A stretch of 64,000 nucleotides of DNA from assembly GCA_904063045.1 (NCBI GenBank), contig CAJFCJ010000005.1, positions 561,685 to 625,684 on the forward strand. The letters run 5' to 3'. The notes beneath the pieces were generated by a model. It had not been told where the DNA came from. It ran no database searches and was given only the letters and a program-made list of their open reading frames with translations. How positions within the stretch are numbered: the stretch's first letter is position 1; each line of letters opens with the position of its first letter. Positions 25,751 to 37,777 of this stretch are shown here, piece by piece. A program made the translations under genes and the position numbers. The stretch comes from Dimorphilus gyrociliatus (Eukaryota > Annelida > Polychaeta > Dinophilidae).

Positions 25751-26785
25751 TCTGAGATTTTTTTGCTCAAATCCAATTCATAATTGTATCAAGATGATAA
25801 TGCCGTTGTGTAATACATTAAGTATTATAAAGATCAAATAAAGAATATAGATAAGTTCAATAATCAATAAAACACATTAAAGACATTCACAAAGTAGAAG
25901 ATCAGGATTGATTAGCAAACTCTAAACGATTGAAGAATGAACATGCTGGAAATAAGTAACAACTTTAATTCTCTTGAATTGAGCACACAATGTCTCCTCT
26001 TGCTGTTTCTCTGGTTTGAAGATGAGAATTAGTGTCATCAAAAGACAAATATTGTATTTCATCCATAAAGAAGGTTAAACACGAATAATAATCGAACAGT
26101 TGGATGTTTTTTTATCGATCGATTGAAACCTTGTAGGCGGTTTCTTTGTTCAAAGTATTAATCATAAAACCATATTTACTAGCAAACACTAAAATTAAAA
26201 CACTTTTAAAAGTGTTAATCATTTAAACTAAGAATATTTCATGTCAATAAAAGATTTAATAATTGGTTCATTAATTGGTTTTTATCTTCTATGGACAGTA
26301 AATAGTTCAGATTTTAATAATACATTATTATAAAATGAAGTAAACAGTACTGCTTCTACTTTAAATGAAACTTGTCTTTCTTACGTTTTAAATGGAAATT
26401 TTGATTATGATTCTACTGAATTGAACGATAGTATGTTCAAGGGCAACATACTCAAGTTTAGCGGTGACATTTCCTGGATAGGGTATTGATTTTAGATTGA
26501 TAACTCGAAATTTCCCCTGAGAAATGAAATTGAATGAAAGAAGGATACAATTATTCATTCGATATTTGTGACAGAGAAATGTGATCAATTACTTATGATC
26601 GATTGAGCAAAGTTCCGGTAATATGTTTGGCAAAAGATTATGTCAATGACATTAAATCTATCAGAAAAGCAGGTAATCTCTTATTTTATTTCCCAGAGAG
26701 AGAGGCAGATAGACAGACAGACAGACAGACATACAGACATACAGACAAAGAGAGAGAGAGTAGAGAATACGCAAGCGATATTCAA
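25751..26785. other. Intergenic with a purine/GACA microsatellite
   Basis: About 1 kb without a supported gene. At 26696-26760 there is a simple-repeat tract of GA, GACA and CATA units, just before the LamG-like start codon. Confidence 0.6.
26696..26760. repeat. GA/GACA microsatellite
   Basis: Interrupted simple repeat: a GA run, then GACA units, two CATA-type units, then a GA run. It ends 25 bp before the start codon of LamG-like gene 1 and so lies in its leader or promoter. Confidence 0.8.
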
Positions 26786-27716
26786 ATGAAAATTATTATC
26801 TTTAATCTAATTCTCTTAAACGGCATTTTAGGTTGGAGATATAGTGAATTAAACTAATAAATAGAATTTTATCTCACTATCCTCTTTATTAAACAGGAAG
26901 AAAACAATGGCTTTTCAAAGATTCAAACACTGTAATATTATACGACTGGCATAACATTAGTAGCAGCAGCCCAATAGCAGATTCCACAACAATATTGGAT
27001 ATCGGTGGCAAAAATAAGAATGCCCTGCTATCAGGTAATTCGTTAAAGTATAACGAAGATGGATCGATTTATTTTGGAAAAGACAATTACATGAAGGTTT
27101 GATGAATAAAGTATCCTTTAGATTATTTGTTACATATTTCTAACTTAAAAGATTAACTCGGATCCTGATCTAATACAATCTGGGGATTACACTGTTGAGA
27201 TTATTGCTAAAATCGAATATCCTTCAAGTGATACTTATCAAGTTTATGCTTTAAAGAAAACAGGTCATACAGGTTTTAAAGTATCTAGAAATGGTAATGA
27301 TCTTCTACTCCATACTCCTTTGGGTGGAGGTTACGTCTACATACAAACATCAGTATTTAATCAAACCTACACTTATCTCGCAATTAGTTTTAAACATTCA
27401 ACGAATACTCTTTATTACTATAAAAATGGTCAATTGTTTGGAAATATAAAAATACTAAACTATAAATCTAACAATCCGATTTATGTTGCTTATTGCCAAG
27501 GTTCGTGTGCAAGTAAAGATTTTATTGGTAACATTTATGCTTTAAAATGGTCAAATTCGTATAAAGAATCCAATTACTTTATGGAAACTTGGATAAGAGG
27601 TAATTATATCTTTTTTTAATTATTCTATATCATTATAATCATCAAAACAATCTCATAAGATACTATACAATGCATGTTATTTTCTAGCAACGATATTAGG
27701 CCTATTTATTATATAA
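26786..27716 (+). CDS. Secreted LamG/concanavalin-like protein, paralogue 1 of 3
   Basis: Exons 26786-26831, 26897-27096, 27152-27599 and 27688-27716 are in phase and give 240 aa. It starts with a signal peptide (MKIIIFNLILLNGILG). The middle exons form a beta-sandwich pattern typical of LamG/concanavalin-A-like domains: LYDWHNI, DGSIYFGKDNY, YTVEII, YLAISFKHSTNTLYYYKNGQ, then NIYALKWSNSYKESNYF near the end. Two Cys (CQGSC) could form a disulfide. The last exon adds a short hydrophobic end. Intron positions match the paralogues at 50378-51386 and 58342-59271. A secreted carbohydrate- or protein-binding role is inferred. Confidence 0.78.
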
Positions 27717-27965
27717 AAAGAACGATATGTTCACTAAATAGTACTTTTATTGAAACTAATACACAGAGTATTAGATGGACACTTTTTCTTCTTAAAAGAT
27801 AGACTTTATTATCCTATTAGATGGATTTTATAAAATCTATGATGAAATATAATACTGCAATACCATTAATAACGTAATGTTGTATCCTAAATGCTGTATA
27901 TAATTGTTGAAATTCTCTTTTCAGAAATGTTAACTAGATTTTAATTTATCTATATTTGCAATCAA

Positions 27966-30900
27966 ATGATTTATTATGGCATTCTACCTTTTTTATACTT
28001 TAACTTTGATATTTGCCGAACCTTGTTTTGTGATTCTTTTAAAAAGACTGTCAATTTAGATGAAACTCTTACAAAAGTACATCCAATATTAAAAGAAGAC
28101 GAATATTTTATTATTGGACCTTTGAAAGTCTCTTCGTTAGAGAACAAATCGTACAGTATTGTATATTTTGATCGATACCACACCGGCAAAAGGGAAGACT
28201 TGGTCAATCTTTATCAGAAAGCTTGTGAAAGCAATGGATACGATTCTCTATATCTTCAAAGTTTTTTATGCCCCGAATATAGATGTAGAACCGAAATTGA
28301 TTTAAATATTAAAAAGATTGACAAAAGCTAAACTAATAACTCTTTCCTTCCAACAGATAACAAAGGTGTTTCAATATCCTGCAAAGGAAGATCCATAAAG
28401 AATGATATATGTACAATGTTGTAAACATGATACAAAATATAAAAATAGTAAATTCCTTTATTCGTCCACTTTAACAGAAAGAAAGAACCATGTTCATTAC
28501 CTACAGGAGTTGTATGTTTAAAATGCTTCAAAAAAACGAAAACCTGTTCGGTTTTCTTTACTTTTCAAATGTTAACATTACCTTTGTCATTGATAAGAGA
28601 TTATTTTCAGATTTATTTGCCTTATCTGCTTTAAACAGTATTGCTGCATTTAACATTTATGCTCGTTTTAATTCGGAAACATTTGCTGTTCTATCATTTC
28701 ATAATTATACTTTTAACTGCTTAAAAGTTCTTGAAGTAACTTCATTATCGTTTTATTATGGATTCAATAAAGTGAATACAAGCAAGTTTTGGCTATATGA
28801 AGAAGAATCATTCCAGACATATGATAATAATAGTACTTTTAAAAAACTTGAATGTTTAAGCTTTCTGTCCAGTAAATATATTATTAATTAATAAATATTA
28901 GCTTAAATGTTAACTGTTCAATATTCTTTAATAATTTAGAATCATCTATTGTTGATAGAGACATTTTCTTATATGAAAAGAAATTATCATTCAAGAGAGG
29001 AGTTACTACTCTTTATCCTCTTTATTACTCTGACTATTTAGGCCTACTTTCATTTGGCGTTCAAAATGAAGTATATTTACAACAGCTTGTTGATAAAATA
29101 TGCCGAAGCTATAAACTAAGAGCTTATAATAAAAGACCAGAATCTTGCCTTAAAAGTTCTGATTACTATTTAGACAGAATACCATTGCTTTTACGATGTT
29201 CTATGACAGATATCAGCTTAGGGAGTTGTGACTTTAATACTGAAATATCTTTTGTCACAGTTCTATGCAAAATATATTGTACAAGTAACTTGGGAAAATC
29301 TATAGAAGGTAAATAGTAAAGAATAGAATTGTAAATATACTCTATAAGCTTTTCACATAGAAAATACCTACCGACTTTACAACTCTGAGCATTTATCCAT
29401 TTACGCTGCTAATCATTACGCCAATAAACCTAATATCTTAACTGCTAAATTACAAATATATAAACAAAATTTGTGGTTTGAAATAGCAATATCTCCTTTT
29501 GAACAAAAACAGGCAAAAGTAATAACAAAACATGTAAATAGAACTAGATAAAAGTTTTTTTTTTATATAAACTACGTAGATTGTTTGCAATTATTTCGGT
29601 TATAAATATGGATCATATTCTTATAGAAAAACGGATAATTATTTATATGATTTTATATATGGATTAAAATGTTCCGAAAATCATACAAATATAGAAGATT
29701 GTCTTCAGATTCCCATCGATAAACTACTCTTTTACGAGGAAATTGAACTAAAGTGTACAAACCTTCAAATATTTCATGGTATTACTTTTTTTTTATAGAG
29801 TAACTTCAATAACTTCAATATTCATTAACTAATTTCTTTATAGAATGTTTTACAAACTATCCAAACTCTCTATCTTTCGAAGAGAATTGCTATTTAATGC
29901 TTAATTTTCAAAGGAAAATTTCACACACTTTTGCCGAAAAGTTGTGTAAAAAACAAAATTTGACTCTTATCTCATTTCAAAATGTTCAAGAAGTATACGG
30001 TATGAAATATATGAAACTCTTCTTATCTGGGAAAAGAGTACAAATGTCATATGAAAATAATGTTCCAAGCTGGAAAAAGAAAAAGAAAAGTCAATACTAT
30101 ACTCTGATGAAATTTATTTAAATTAAATATGTATCCTTTTCATTTTTAGCTCTAGATTTTCAAATTGGAAATCTACCAATTGGTATGTTACTTTAAAATA
30201 GACAATTCAATAGGAAAAGCTCTTTGATTAATATGCGTCACTTTTTATAATTCTATAATAGCTTCTAAGTATATTAAAGATATATCTGGTAATGTATTTA
30301 AGGTAACAGCGGATGGCCTACCTATTGATTTACCTGGCTTAATTACAATTAAATATATTACGTAATTATTAACTTTTATCTCTTTTTCAATGCAAATTGC
30401 CGTACAATAATATAAACTTTATGAAATTTCAAATAGGCAAAAATTATATAAATCCGTGGCTTGTTCAAAAGTATTTCGGCAACACTATGAAACTCTATCA
30501 CACTTTAAAGACGATACAGATTGTATTTCAATCAGTGAGGATGGCTATACAAAAGTTCCATGTAGTTATCAAATCTTTCATACTGTTTTTTGCGAATCGT
30601 CGAAAAGAGAATGTATTCGTTTTAAAACTTTATTATCAGTAGAATAAATAAAATGCTTTGATTTTACAATAGATATACAACGATTAAACTGGAATTCATT
30701 ACTGTCTATAAAGCCGGTTGAATGCCCAAAAAATCTATTTATTTGTAAAAAAGTCAATTACTGTATTAGTCTTTTGAATGTTTGCGATTTCTTAAAAGAT
30801 TGTCCGTTTGGAGACGATGAAGAAAACTGTACATATTCCTCTTCTTTTCAATGTTCAACATTCGGAGAGAATGTCAGCTTTCAGTTTGTTTGCGATCACA

Positions 30901-33900
30901 TAACTGATTGTCAAAATGGAGCAGATGAGGCAGACTGCGGTAAACTCTTTGTATCATATTAAAATGGGTATACTGTATTATATTTTTTATATTGTTCCTG
31001 TTCCTTTAGCCTTCGAATGCAATGAAAATGAGTAAGTCACTCGCTTTCATCCCTACCACAAGATAGTTTCCATATTAATAATTTCAGATTCAAATGTAAG
31101 AATAATGAATGTATACCGAAGGAATTTGTATGCGATCAAGAAAAGCATTGTACAGATTCTACAGATGAAGTGTGTTCAAGTTGGTTGAAAATATTTCATT
31201 TTCTTTAATTGATAGAGAAGTCTAAAAATAAAAATATCAATAGATTGTAGTATAGTCTGTAATAATTATTGCTTACGAGAAACGGATGTTTGCGATCTAA
31301 AGCAGAGTTGCGCAACTAATTTAGAAGACGAAAAGGGTGAAGTTTGTGAAAAAAGGCTAAATTTAGACATTTGGAAAGATCGAGCATGGTTTATAACAAC
31401 ATAAATTCTTCCTTTCAGGGAATAAAATGATTGCAATTAAGATAAAATTTTTAAACAATAGGTTTAGTAGCTTCTTTACTTGTTACGAAACTATATTGAA
31501 AGAGAAATTCCTCCGAGCAAATAACTACTTGAGAAATCATTCTAAAACTATCTGCTCAGTTAAGTTAAATTATCGAGGGGAGTTGATAACCAAGACACAC
31601 TATCCTTTTGATGAACTATCCAGTTGTTCCGATTTTCAATGTTCACTTGGAGAATTAAAATGTAGAGGCGTCGGATATTGCGTCTCTTTAGAATATATTT
31701 GCGATGGAATAACTCATTGCGCTTTTGGCGATGATGAATTTCAATGCGGTAAATCTATTTATTAATAAACTAACAGGAAATCTCTAATTATAATTATAAT
31801 CAATGAACTATACTTTCATATTAAAAGATCAATTTCAACCAATTGGTTCTTATAAATGTCGACTTGTAAGGAAGTTTATTAATATTTTTCAAGTTTGCGA
31901 TAAAAAAATAGATTGTTTAAACGGAGATGATGAAAAGTTTTGCTTCGATTTTGATCCATATCAATGCCATCGATCTTGTAATTGTACTCATAAAATTGTT
32001 ATGGAATGTAGTCTACCGACTACAGAAGAAACTGTTGTACATATTCATAAATTTATTAAAAGAGTTACGTTATTGAATTTTCAAAGTGTTCATACTCTAA
32101 ATATTTCCAAATCATTATCAATCTCGTATTTAAATATATCACAGAGTAATCTTGAACATTTCTTTAATTTCGATTGTAGAAATCTGATTATTCTTGATCT
32201 ACAAAATAATAGAATAACCAATTTATCAATAATTCAAGATATGCGTCTATCTAAATTACAATATTTGAATTTAAGAGATAATCCTATAAAGATGGACATA
32301 AATTCAACATTTAGGCAATTTTACAATTTGATTTATCTAGATATTTCAAAGACAAAAATAATAAGTTTACAATCTACGTTATTCAACGGATTGAAGAATT
32401 TAACAGTTTTAAAAATATTAGATTGTTATATTAACGAAATAGCTATAACTTCTTTCATGCATAGTACCAATATCGAAGTATTGAATATGCAAAGAACTGC
32501 AATTCCTATAGATGTACCAATAACTTTTATAAAACCACTCTACAAGTTGAAATATCTTTATTCAAGTATGTTTGAATTATGTTGCTTTGCCAGCAAATCG
32601 AGTTCTAAGTTGGAAAAATGCTATCCAGAATCTTTATTTAAAACCTGCGACGATTTAATTGGTAATAAATTTCTGCGAGCCGCAATATGGATTGTTAGTA
32701 TCTTTGGTCTTTCTGGTAATTTAATTGCTTTTCTACATTATGTAATAAGCAAAAGAAAGACGAAAACTGTAAAAATGTTCCATCTTGGATTGAATTTATC
32801 CGATTTTGCGATAGATATTTATTTAACAATCATAGCTGCCGTTGATAATTACTATAGAGGTATCTTTCTAGAGCACAGTATTAAATGGAAATATGGAATA
32901 CTCTGTAATTTTCTCGGAGTATTTGCAGCTACTTTTATCCTTTATTCAAATATATGCCTTCTTTATATATCTTTAGATAGATTCTTGGCCCTTTGCTTTC
33001 CATTTTGGCATTTAACCATTAACTTTAAGCGTGTTCCACATCTGATGATTGTATCATTTATTATATTTTTAATCATTTCAATATTGCCCTTGATCATTTT
33101 TAATGTATGTTTTCATGTTTCTAAGGTTGAAAACTGTAAAATTAAAGTCTTTTTTGTAGGATTATTATTCAAGATCAGCAGTCTGCTTACCGATTCATAT
33201 AACGAATGAAACAACGGATGGCTGGCAATTTTCTCTTATAACTTTCGGCCTATATACTTTACTAATATGCTGTCTTATATCTTTTCTATATATATTTATG
33301 ATTTATACAATCGTAATAAAAAACCATACTGTTGCATTGACGACACGTCAGTCGAAAAATAATCGAATTGGTACATCTGCCTGTTTGATTATCTTCTCAA
33401 ATGTAACTTGTTTGCTGCCAATATCAATCGTCGGTATGTTTTTACTCTAAGTAGAAGACAATTCGAGGCTTGTACTCTTAATCTTTGAATTTATTACAAA
33501 AAGGACTCCTAGTGTCTAGAAATCTTATCTTGCTTAACAACGCCATCTATTCTTGGATTATAATCGTGATACTGCCGTTAAACTCTCTTATTAATCCGTA
33601 TACATATTCATTTAGCGAAATACTATCTTATATAAAACTATCAAAAAAGAGGAAGGTTTATATGAGGTAAGATTAACATAAGGATTATATACTGTATAAT
33701 TTATAATATAAATTATCATAGGGGATAATGTCTAGTCTACTGATCACTCATTTTTCCCTTTTCTAGAGAAAATGCCTTAAGGAATAATACATTGGAGGAA
33801 CGGCAGAGTTGTTTGTATAGAATAAACTAGACTATCCAATAAGATTGATTTAGTTCCCTTTTCTTTAAATCAAAGATTTCGAGTTTGTTAAAGATTTCAA

Positions 33901-34297
33901 GAATTTCAATATATTGTATGATTTTGACGAACGGTACGACAATGAGGAATTGATAGTTAGCAAATTACATGTTTACAATATGTATTTTGTCATAATGGAT
34001 ATAACAAGAGCGTTGATAGGTCTACTTGAAAAGAATTTGGCATTCGATGAGAGACATCCATTTGCGGCTATAGTTCATAGAGTATACGCATTCATTTAGT
34101 ATATATTAGAACTGAATAAACTTTCCACTCTATCCTCTTATTAGAAGTATGGCTCTAGATGGAAGACTTTCATTGTATTTTCTCGATTGAAATTCTGCGT
34201 TGAAAGCTCTAGAAGTGAAGAATGTATTATGATTTTAGGATTATATACCAAGAAAATTCTACTTAATTTTGCAATAAAAAAGAACTCTCTACATTAG
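27966..34297 (+). CDS. Receptor C: SRCR/C-lectin/LDLa/LRR seven-TM receptor (GRL101-like)
   Basis: Third member of the A/B family. Anchored exons: 27966-28284 (signal peptide and first SRCR-like part), 28357-28420, 28478 onwards, about 28930-29309 (degenerate SRCR), about 29360-29514 and 29580-29777 (clear SRCR, VCNYFGYKYGSY), C-lectin exons about 29843-30625 including 30150-30182, LDLa exons 30670-31750, 31828-33104 (LDLa, LRR cap, LRRs, hinge, TM1-4), 33160-33433 (TM5-6), 33504-33666 (TM7, INPYTY), and the tail 33767-33810, 33876-34081, 34145-34297. The 274, 163, 44 and 206-nt exons equal those of B. TM3 has the acidic DRF form, unlike the NRY of A and B, so this may be the member best able to couple classically. 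Exon borders in the N-terminal third are approximate. Confidence 0.83.
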
Positions 34298-34375
34298 ATA
34301 AAACTAGCTATTTACCGTTTTAATTCTTTTAATATTTACTAAGAGTTATTCAATTTTAAGATCGATGGAAAATGT

Positions 34376-34480
34376 GTACTTGTAAGCCGTGATCGTATAG
34401 TGGTTAGTACTTCTCGTTGTGGCCGAGACAACCCAGGTTCGAATCCTGGTCACGGCAGATCTCTGTCCGGCAATAAGTAC
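34376..34480 (+). repeat. 105-bp tRNA-His unit, copy 1
   Basis: Exact 105-bp unit: leader GTACTTGTAA, the tRNA-His, then a 23-nt trailer ending AATAAGTAC. The unit begins GTACTT and ends AAGTAC. Identical units occur at 34785-34889 (inverted), 39263-39367 and 41099-41203; flanks diverge at both ends apart from a downstream T run. Confidence 0.9.
34386..34457 (+). tRNA. tRNA-His (GTG) copy 1
   Basis: Acceptor arms GCCGTGA/TCACGGC, anticodon loop TTGTGGC giving GTG, 72 nt, no intron. The T8 terminator lies beyond the conserved trailer, about 27 nt past the 3' end. Confidence 0.95.
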
Positions 34481-34807
34481 CAAATTTTTTTTGGGTTGGG
34501 AGATAACAAAAGATTTTATTTTGCCATCACCTTTTAGTAGAAAGTTGACATGATCAGGATACTTAAGTAATAAGGCATATGCTCTTCATCCGCTTACCAG
34601 TTTTTGAACAAGTTAAAAATAGGCTAACACTCTCAGTCAGTCAGATGTTTTTATTTGTTCTTATTTTTCTTTTTTCCTCGAATTGAACTACAGAGATTCT
34701 AGATAGTCTAAAAAATTATTATAGAAGACGAGGGAAATTTTGAGAAAAAGAGCGATAAAAGGGAACAACGTGCCAAAAAAATTGGTACTTATTGCCGGAC
34801 AGAGATC
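34458..34807. other. Spacer between inverted tRNA-His units
   Basis: Apart from the two conserved trailers at its edges, this spacer has no supported feature. Confidence 0.6.
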
Positions 34808-34889
34808 TGCCGTGACCAGGATTCGAACCTGGGTTGTCTCGGCCACAACGAGAAGTACTAACCACTATACGATCACGGCTTACAAGTAC
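34785..34889 (-). repeat. 105-bp tRNA-His unit, copy 2 (inverted)
   Basis: Same 105-bp unit as at 34376, in inverted orientation, followed on the minus strand by a T7 run. Confidence 0.9.
34808..34879 (-). tRNA. tRNA-His (GTG) copy 2
   Basis: Identical to copy 1 on the minus strand. The two genes face each other, about 350 bp apart. Confidence 0.95.
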
Positions 34890-35131
34890 ACATTTCGATA
34901 AGGGCTCAAATTTAAATTACCGCTGATAGAACTTGATAAAATCGTTCTCTTGAACAGCGCTTAAAAAATGAAGTAAATTATTAATGATGCTCTTTGAGAA
35001 AGTGTTCTTATAGATTTTACAAATTTTCTATAGAAAACGTAATAAAGATATTTCAATGAAATAAAAACTTATTGTTACTTTCTTCTGGTCAGTTATCGAT
35101 GGTGACTGTCCACGTTTAAGTCTGCATATGA

Positions 35132-35237
35132 GGTAGCGTGGCCGAGCGGTCTAAGGCGCTGGTTTAAGGTCAATTATAAAAGTGATGTTAATACACCAGT
35201 CTCTTCGGAGGCGTGGGTTCGAATCCCACCGCTGCCA
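35132..35237 (+). tRNA. tRNA-Leu (AAG), intron-containing
   Basis: Body close to the tRNA-Leu at 817, but the anticodon loop reads TTAAGG, giving AAG. The intron differs in sequence and is longer, and the variable arm differs slightly. It converges on tRNA-Thr at 35367, as at 817/1077. A T8 run follows. Confidence 0.93.
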
Positions 35238-35366
35238 TATCATTTTTTTTACCATGCAAACACGTCAGACATACAACATGCAGAATCATCTTGTTATATA
35301 ATAAAAATAAAAGACATCTTAACAGTTGCATATAGCGAAAAAAGAAAAGACCTTTTGTAGATCAAA

Positions 35367-35440
35367 AGGCTCTGGAGGGATTCGAACCCTCGATCTCCTG
35401 TTTACTAGACAGGCGCTTTAACCAACTAAGCCACAGAGCC
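35367..35440 (-). tRNA. tRNA-Thr (AGT) copy 2
   Basis: Same 74-nt sequence as the gene at 1077-1150, anticodon AGT. A TTTT follows the 3' end. Confidence 0.94.
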
Positions 35441-36255
35441 GTTGCATTCGAAATATGCTTTCTACAGAAATTGATTCCGCAAATGGAAAAGAATTTCGTA
35501 TAGGACTAAAAACAGAAATAGACAATTACAAAGATGTTTTCCAGTTATTCTTAATACACTACTCTCTTTGTATTAATATCACCCTTTTGTTGCACGCACC
35601 AGAGAGAAAGGAAACCATCTAATATTGCTTTTATTCAAAACTCTCTGCTAAGTACGATTGCCCTGAATAACAACTAATTCAATGTTTTTGTTTATCTTCA
35701 TTGAATTAAGAAACAACGATCGAAAGATCTATAGGAAGAGGCAAATGATAGATGCAGAAGATAAAGTTAGAGGGAGAGAGATGAAATAGACGAATTTCTC
35801 TAATGATTGTTTAAATAGATGTAGGAGTAGAATAACGAATGGCTTTATTCTTATTTATAAAGAAAAAATCTTTTCCACTTTGATTAAAAGTAAAAGTCTA
35901 TTGACTATTAATATTTTCCAACCTCAGTAAGGATCTAGCGATGGAAATTTCATACTCCTTAAAGATTTGGAATTGATGTCATAGCAATAATTTCAAAACC
36001 CGCAATACGTTAATAATAAGGGAATGCCTATTCACATTTGTTATACTTGTGGTGTAGTATTATGATAAGTTTTACAGTACCATTCTTGTCTCGTATATAA
36101 AAGACAACCAATTAGGAAATGATAGAAGGTAAACAGCAAAGCATAACACCCTGAAATATAAAGGAATAATTAATAAGTTTTATTATCATTTGTCTCATAG
36201 ATTGAGACTTCGTGTATATAAGAATATATTTTGTCTCTCGAGCGTTTATTCTGCC
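35441..36255. other. Intergenic upstream of GPCR 1
   Basis: About 0.8 kb. A frame open from 36190 would add 22 residues to the GPCR below, but the Met at 36256 is followed by an N-glycosylation-like N terminus and is the more likely start. No other feature. Confidence 0.5.
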
Positions 36256-37233
36256 ATGGAAAACACAACTGTTAAAGATTTACCTATCAATTTGAATTTT
36301 TATCTACCATTTCTTATTTTGATGTCGATATTATGCGTGATTGGAGTTGTTTCCAATGTACTTATACTCTTACTATATCCTTTCAAAGCATCAAATGGAG
36401 GTACCTTGTTTATAAAAATTCTGGCTATCATCGATCTACTTACCTGTGGTTTCGACATTCCTTTATCAGTCATCGTGGAACTTGGTCTAGTTACTAATAA
36501 CGCTATCTGTAAAATTACTACATTGTTTTATAATTATTTATTAACTGCTGCAGTGTTTACGTTTATTTTCATTGCAGTAGAAAGATGGTTATCAATTTGT
36601 AGACCTCATACGATACTATCTCAAAAGCATTTCCTATATATGATATTTACTATCAATCTGTGCGCAATCTTATCGGGTGCGTTAGCAAGTTTTTTGTTCA
36701 AAGTTGGACTTTTTCAGAGGTTAGATGGTAGACTTCTAAGCAATTGCCATTTAAGAAGAGACTCTTTCTGGACTATGATTTATGGATTATTTGCATTATT
36801 AACATTCTTTCTAGCTATGATTGTTATATATACTTTGTATATCCTAATTTTCAGGCTTATATTGAAGAGACGTAGAGCAGTTTATAAAAATAAGATTGGC
36901 TCAAATTTAAATGAACGAAATATAAGATTAAAGGATAGATTTAATGTTAGAAGTCAACTAAGGAATATAAGTATGCTCTTTGGAGTTACAACAATCTTCT
37001 TTCTTACTTGGATACCATTTCTGTTGACGAGTTTTAATATTGTTCCTAAACAACTCCTTATACACTATTCCTTCTTTATTAATAATGCAACCAACTTTTT
37101 TGTATATATTATATTTCAAAAGTCTTTCAGATCAAATTTTAACTCAAGCTTTCAAAAGTTTTGCAAACATCGGAAAAGAACATCAAGATCCACAATTCAG
37201 GCAATAAATATAGCTACGCCATCTGCACTATAA
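36256..37233 (+). CDS. Intronless class A (rhodopsin-like) GPCR 1
   Basis: About 325 aa from the Met at 36256 (MENTTVKDLP), with seven hydrophobic segments. Class A marks: GVVSNVLILLLYPF in TM1, LAIIDLLTCG in TM2, a Cys before TM3 (AICK), ERW in place of DRY, a Cys in extracellular loop 2 (SNCHL), FFLTWIPF in TM6, and NATNFFVYIIF in place of NPxxY. The short extracellular N terminus has an N-T-T site and no LRR, typical of peptide-type receptors. A tandem paralogue follows at 37778-38725. The absence of introns contrasts with neighbouring genes and may mean a retrocopy origin. The ligand cannot be assigned. Confidence 0.85.
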   Translation: MENTTVKDLPINLNFYLPFLILMSILCVIGVVSNVLILLLYPFKASNGGTLFIKILAIIDLLTCGFDIPLSVIVELGLVTNNAICKITTLFYNYLLTAAVFTFIFIAVERWLSICRPHTILSQKHFLYMIFTINLCAILSGALASFLFKVGLFQRLDGRLLSNCHLRRDSFWTMIYGLFALLTFFLAMIVIYTLYILIFRLILKRRRAVYKNKIGSNLNERNIRLKDRFNVRSQLRNISMLFGVTTIFFLTWIPFLLTSFNIVPKQLLIHYSFFINNATNFFVYIIFQKSFRSNFNSSFQKFCKHRKRTSRSTIQAINIATPSAL

Positions 37234-37777
37234 AATCTTGATTTATCACAAATATTACACTAGAACTTGATACATTCGTTTAATAGTATATAATATCGAG
37301 TCTTTAATAAAAAAACTAAACCATTATAGTTCAAATATTAGTGTACCCTTGATACTATTAAGATATTTGATCATTTTTACGTCGACTATCAAATTCCATG
37401 TAAAAGGTTTGTAATAGCATCTAACATCATATAAGGAAAGATAGGTACTATTTTAGGAGCAGAGTAGGATGAAAAAATCATCATATCCGCGTTTGGTATT
37501 AATCATACTCATCTCAATCCGGCATATGTACAGTATACAGTACGATTTTACAAAAGACTGCGAAATCTCTTTTCTTCTTTTCTGCGATTTACATACACAA
37601 GATTACGATTATCCATATTAAATTCTATTAGTTTAATAGCCAAAAGTGAATTATCACTTATTTCTTTCCCTATTTGCCTATTATGCAAAATACTAACAAG
37701 AAAAGCAGTTTGATTATATCACGTGACCTGTTTCTTACTCTTTTTTTTTCTTAATGTTATTTTTTCATTTGGCTGCG
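37234..37777. other. Intergenic between tandem GPCRs
   Basis: 3' flank of GPCR 1 and promoter region of GPCR 2; no other feature supported. Confidence 0.55.

Noticed and set aside
34376-34484. Treating the His units as ordinary SINEs
   Set aside because: There is no tRNA-unrelated body or A-rich tail; the tRNA itself is intact. Kept as a separate finding instead.
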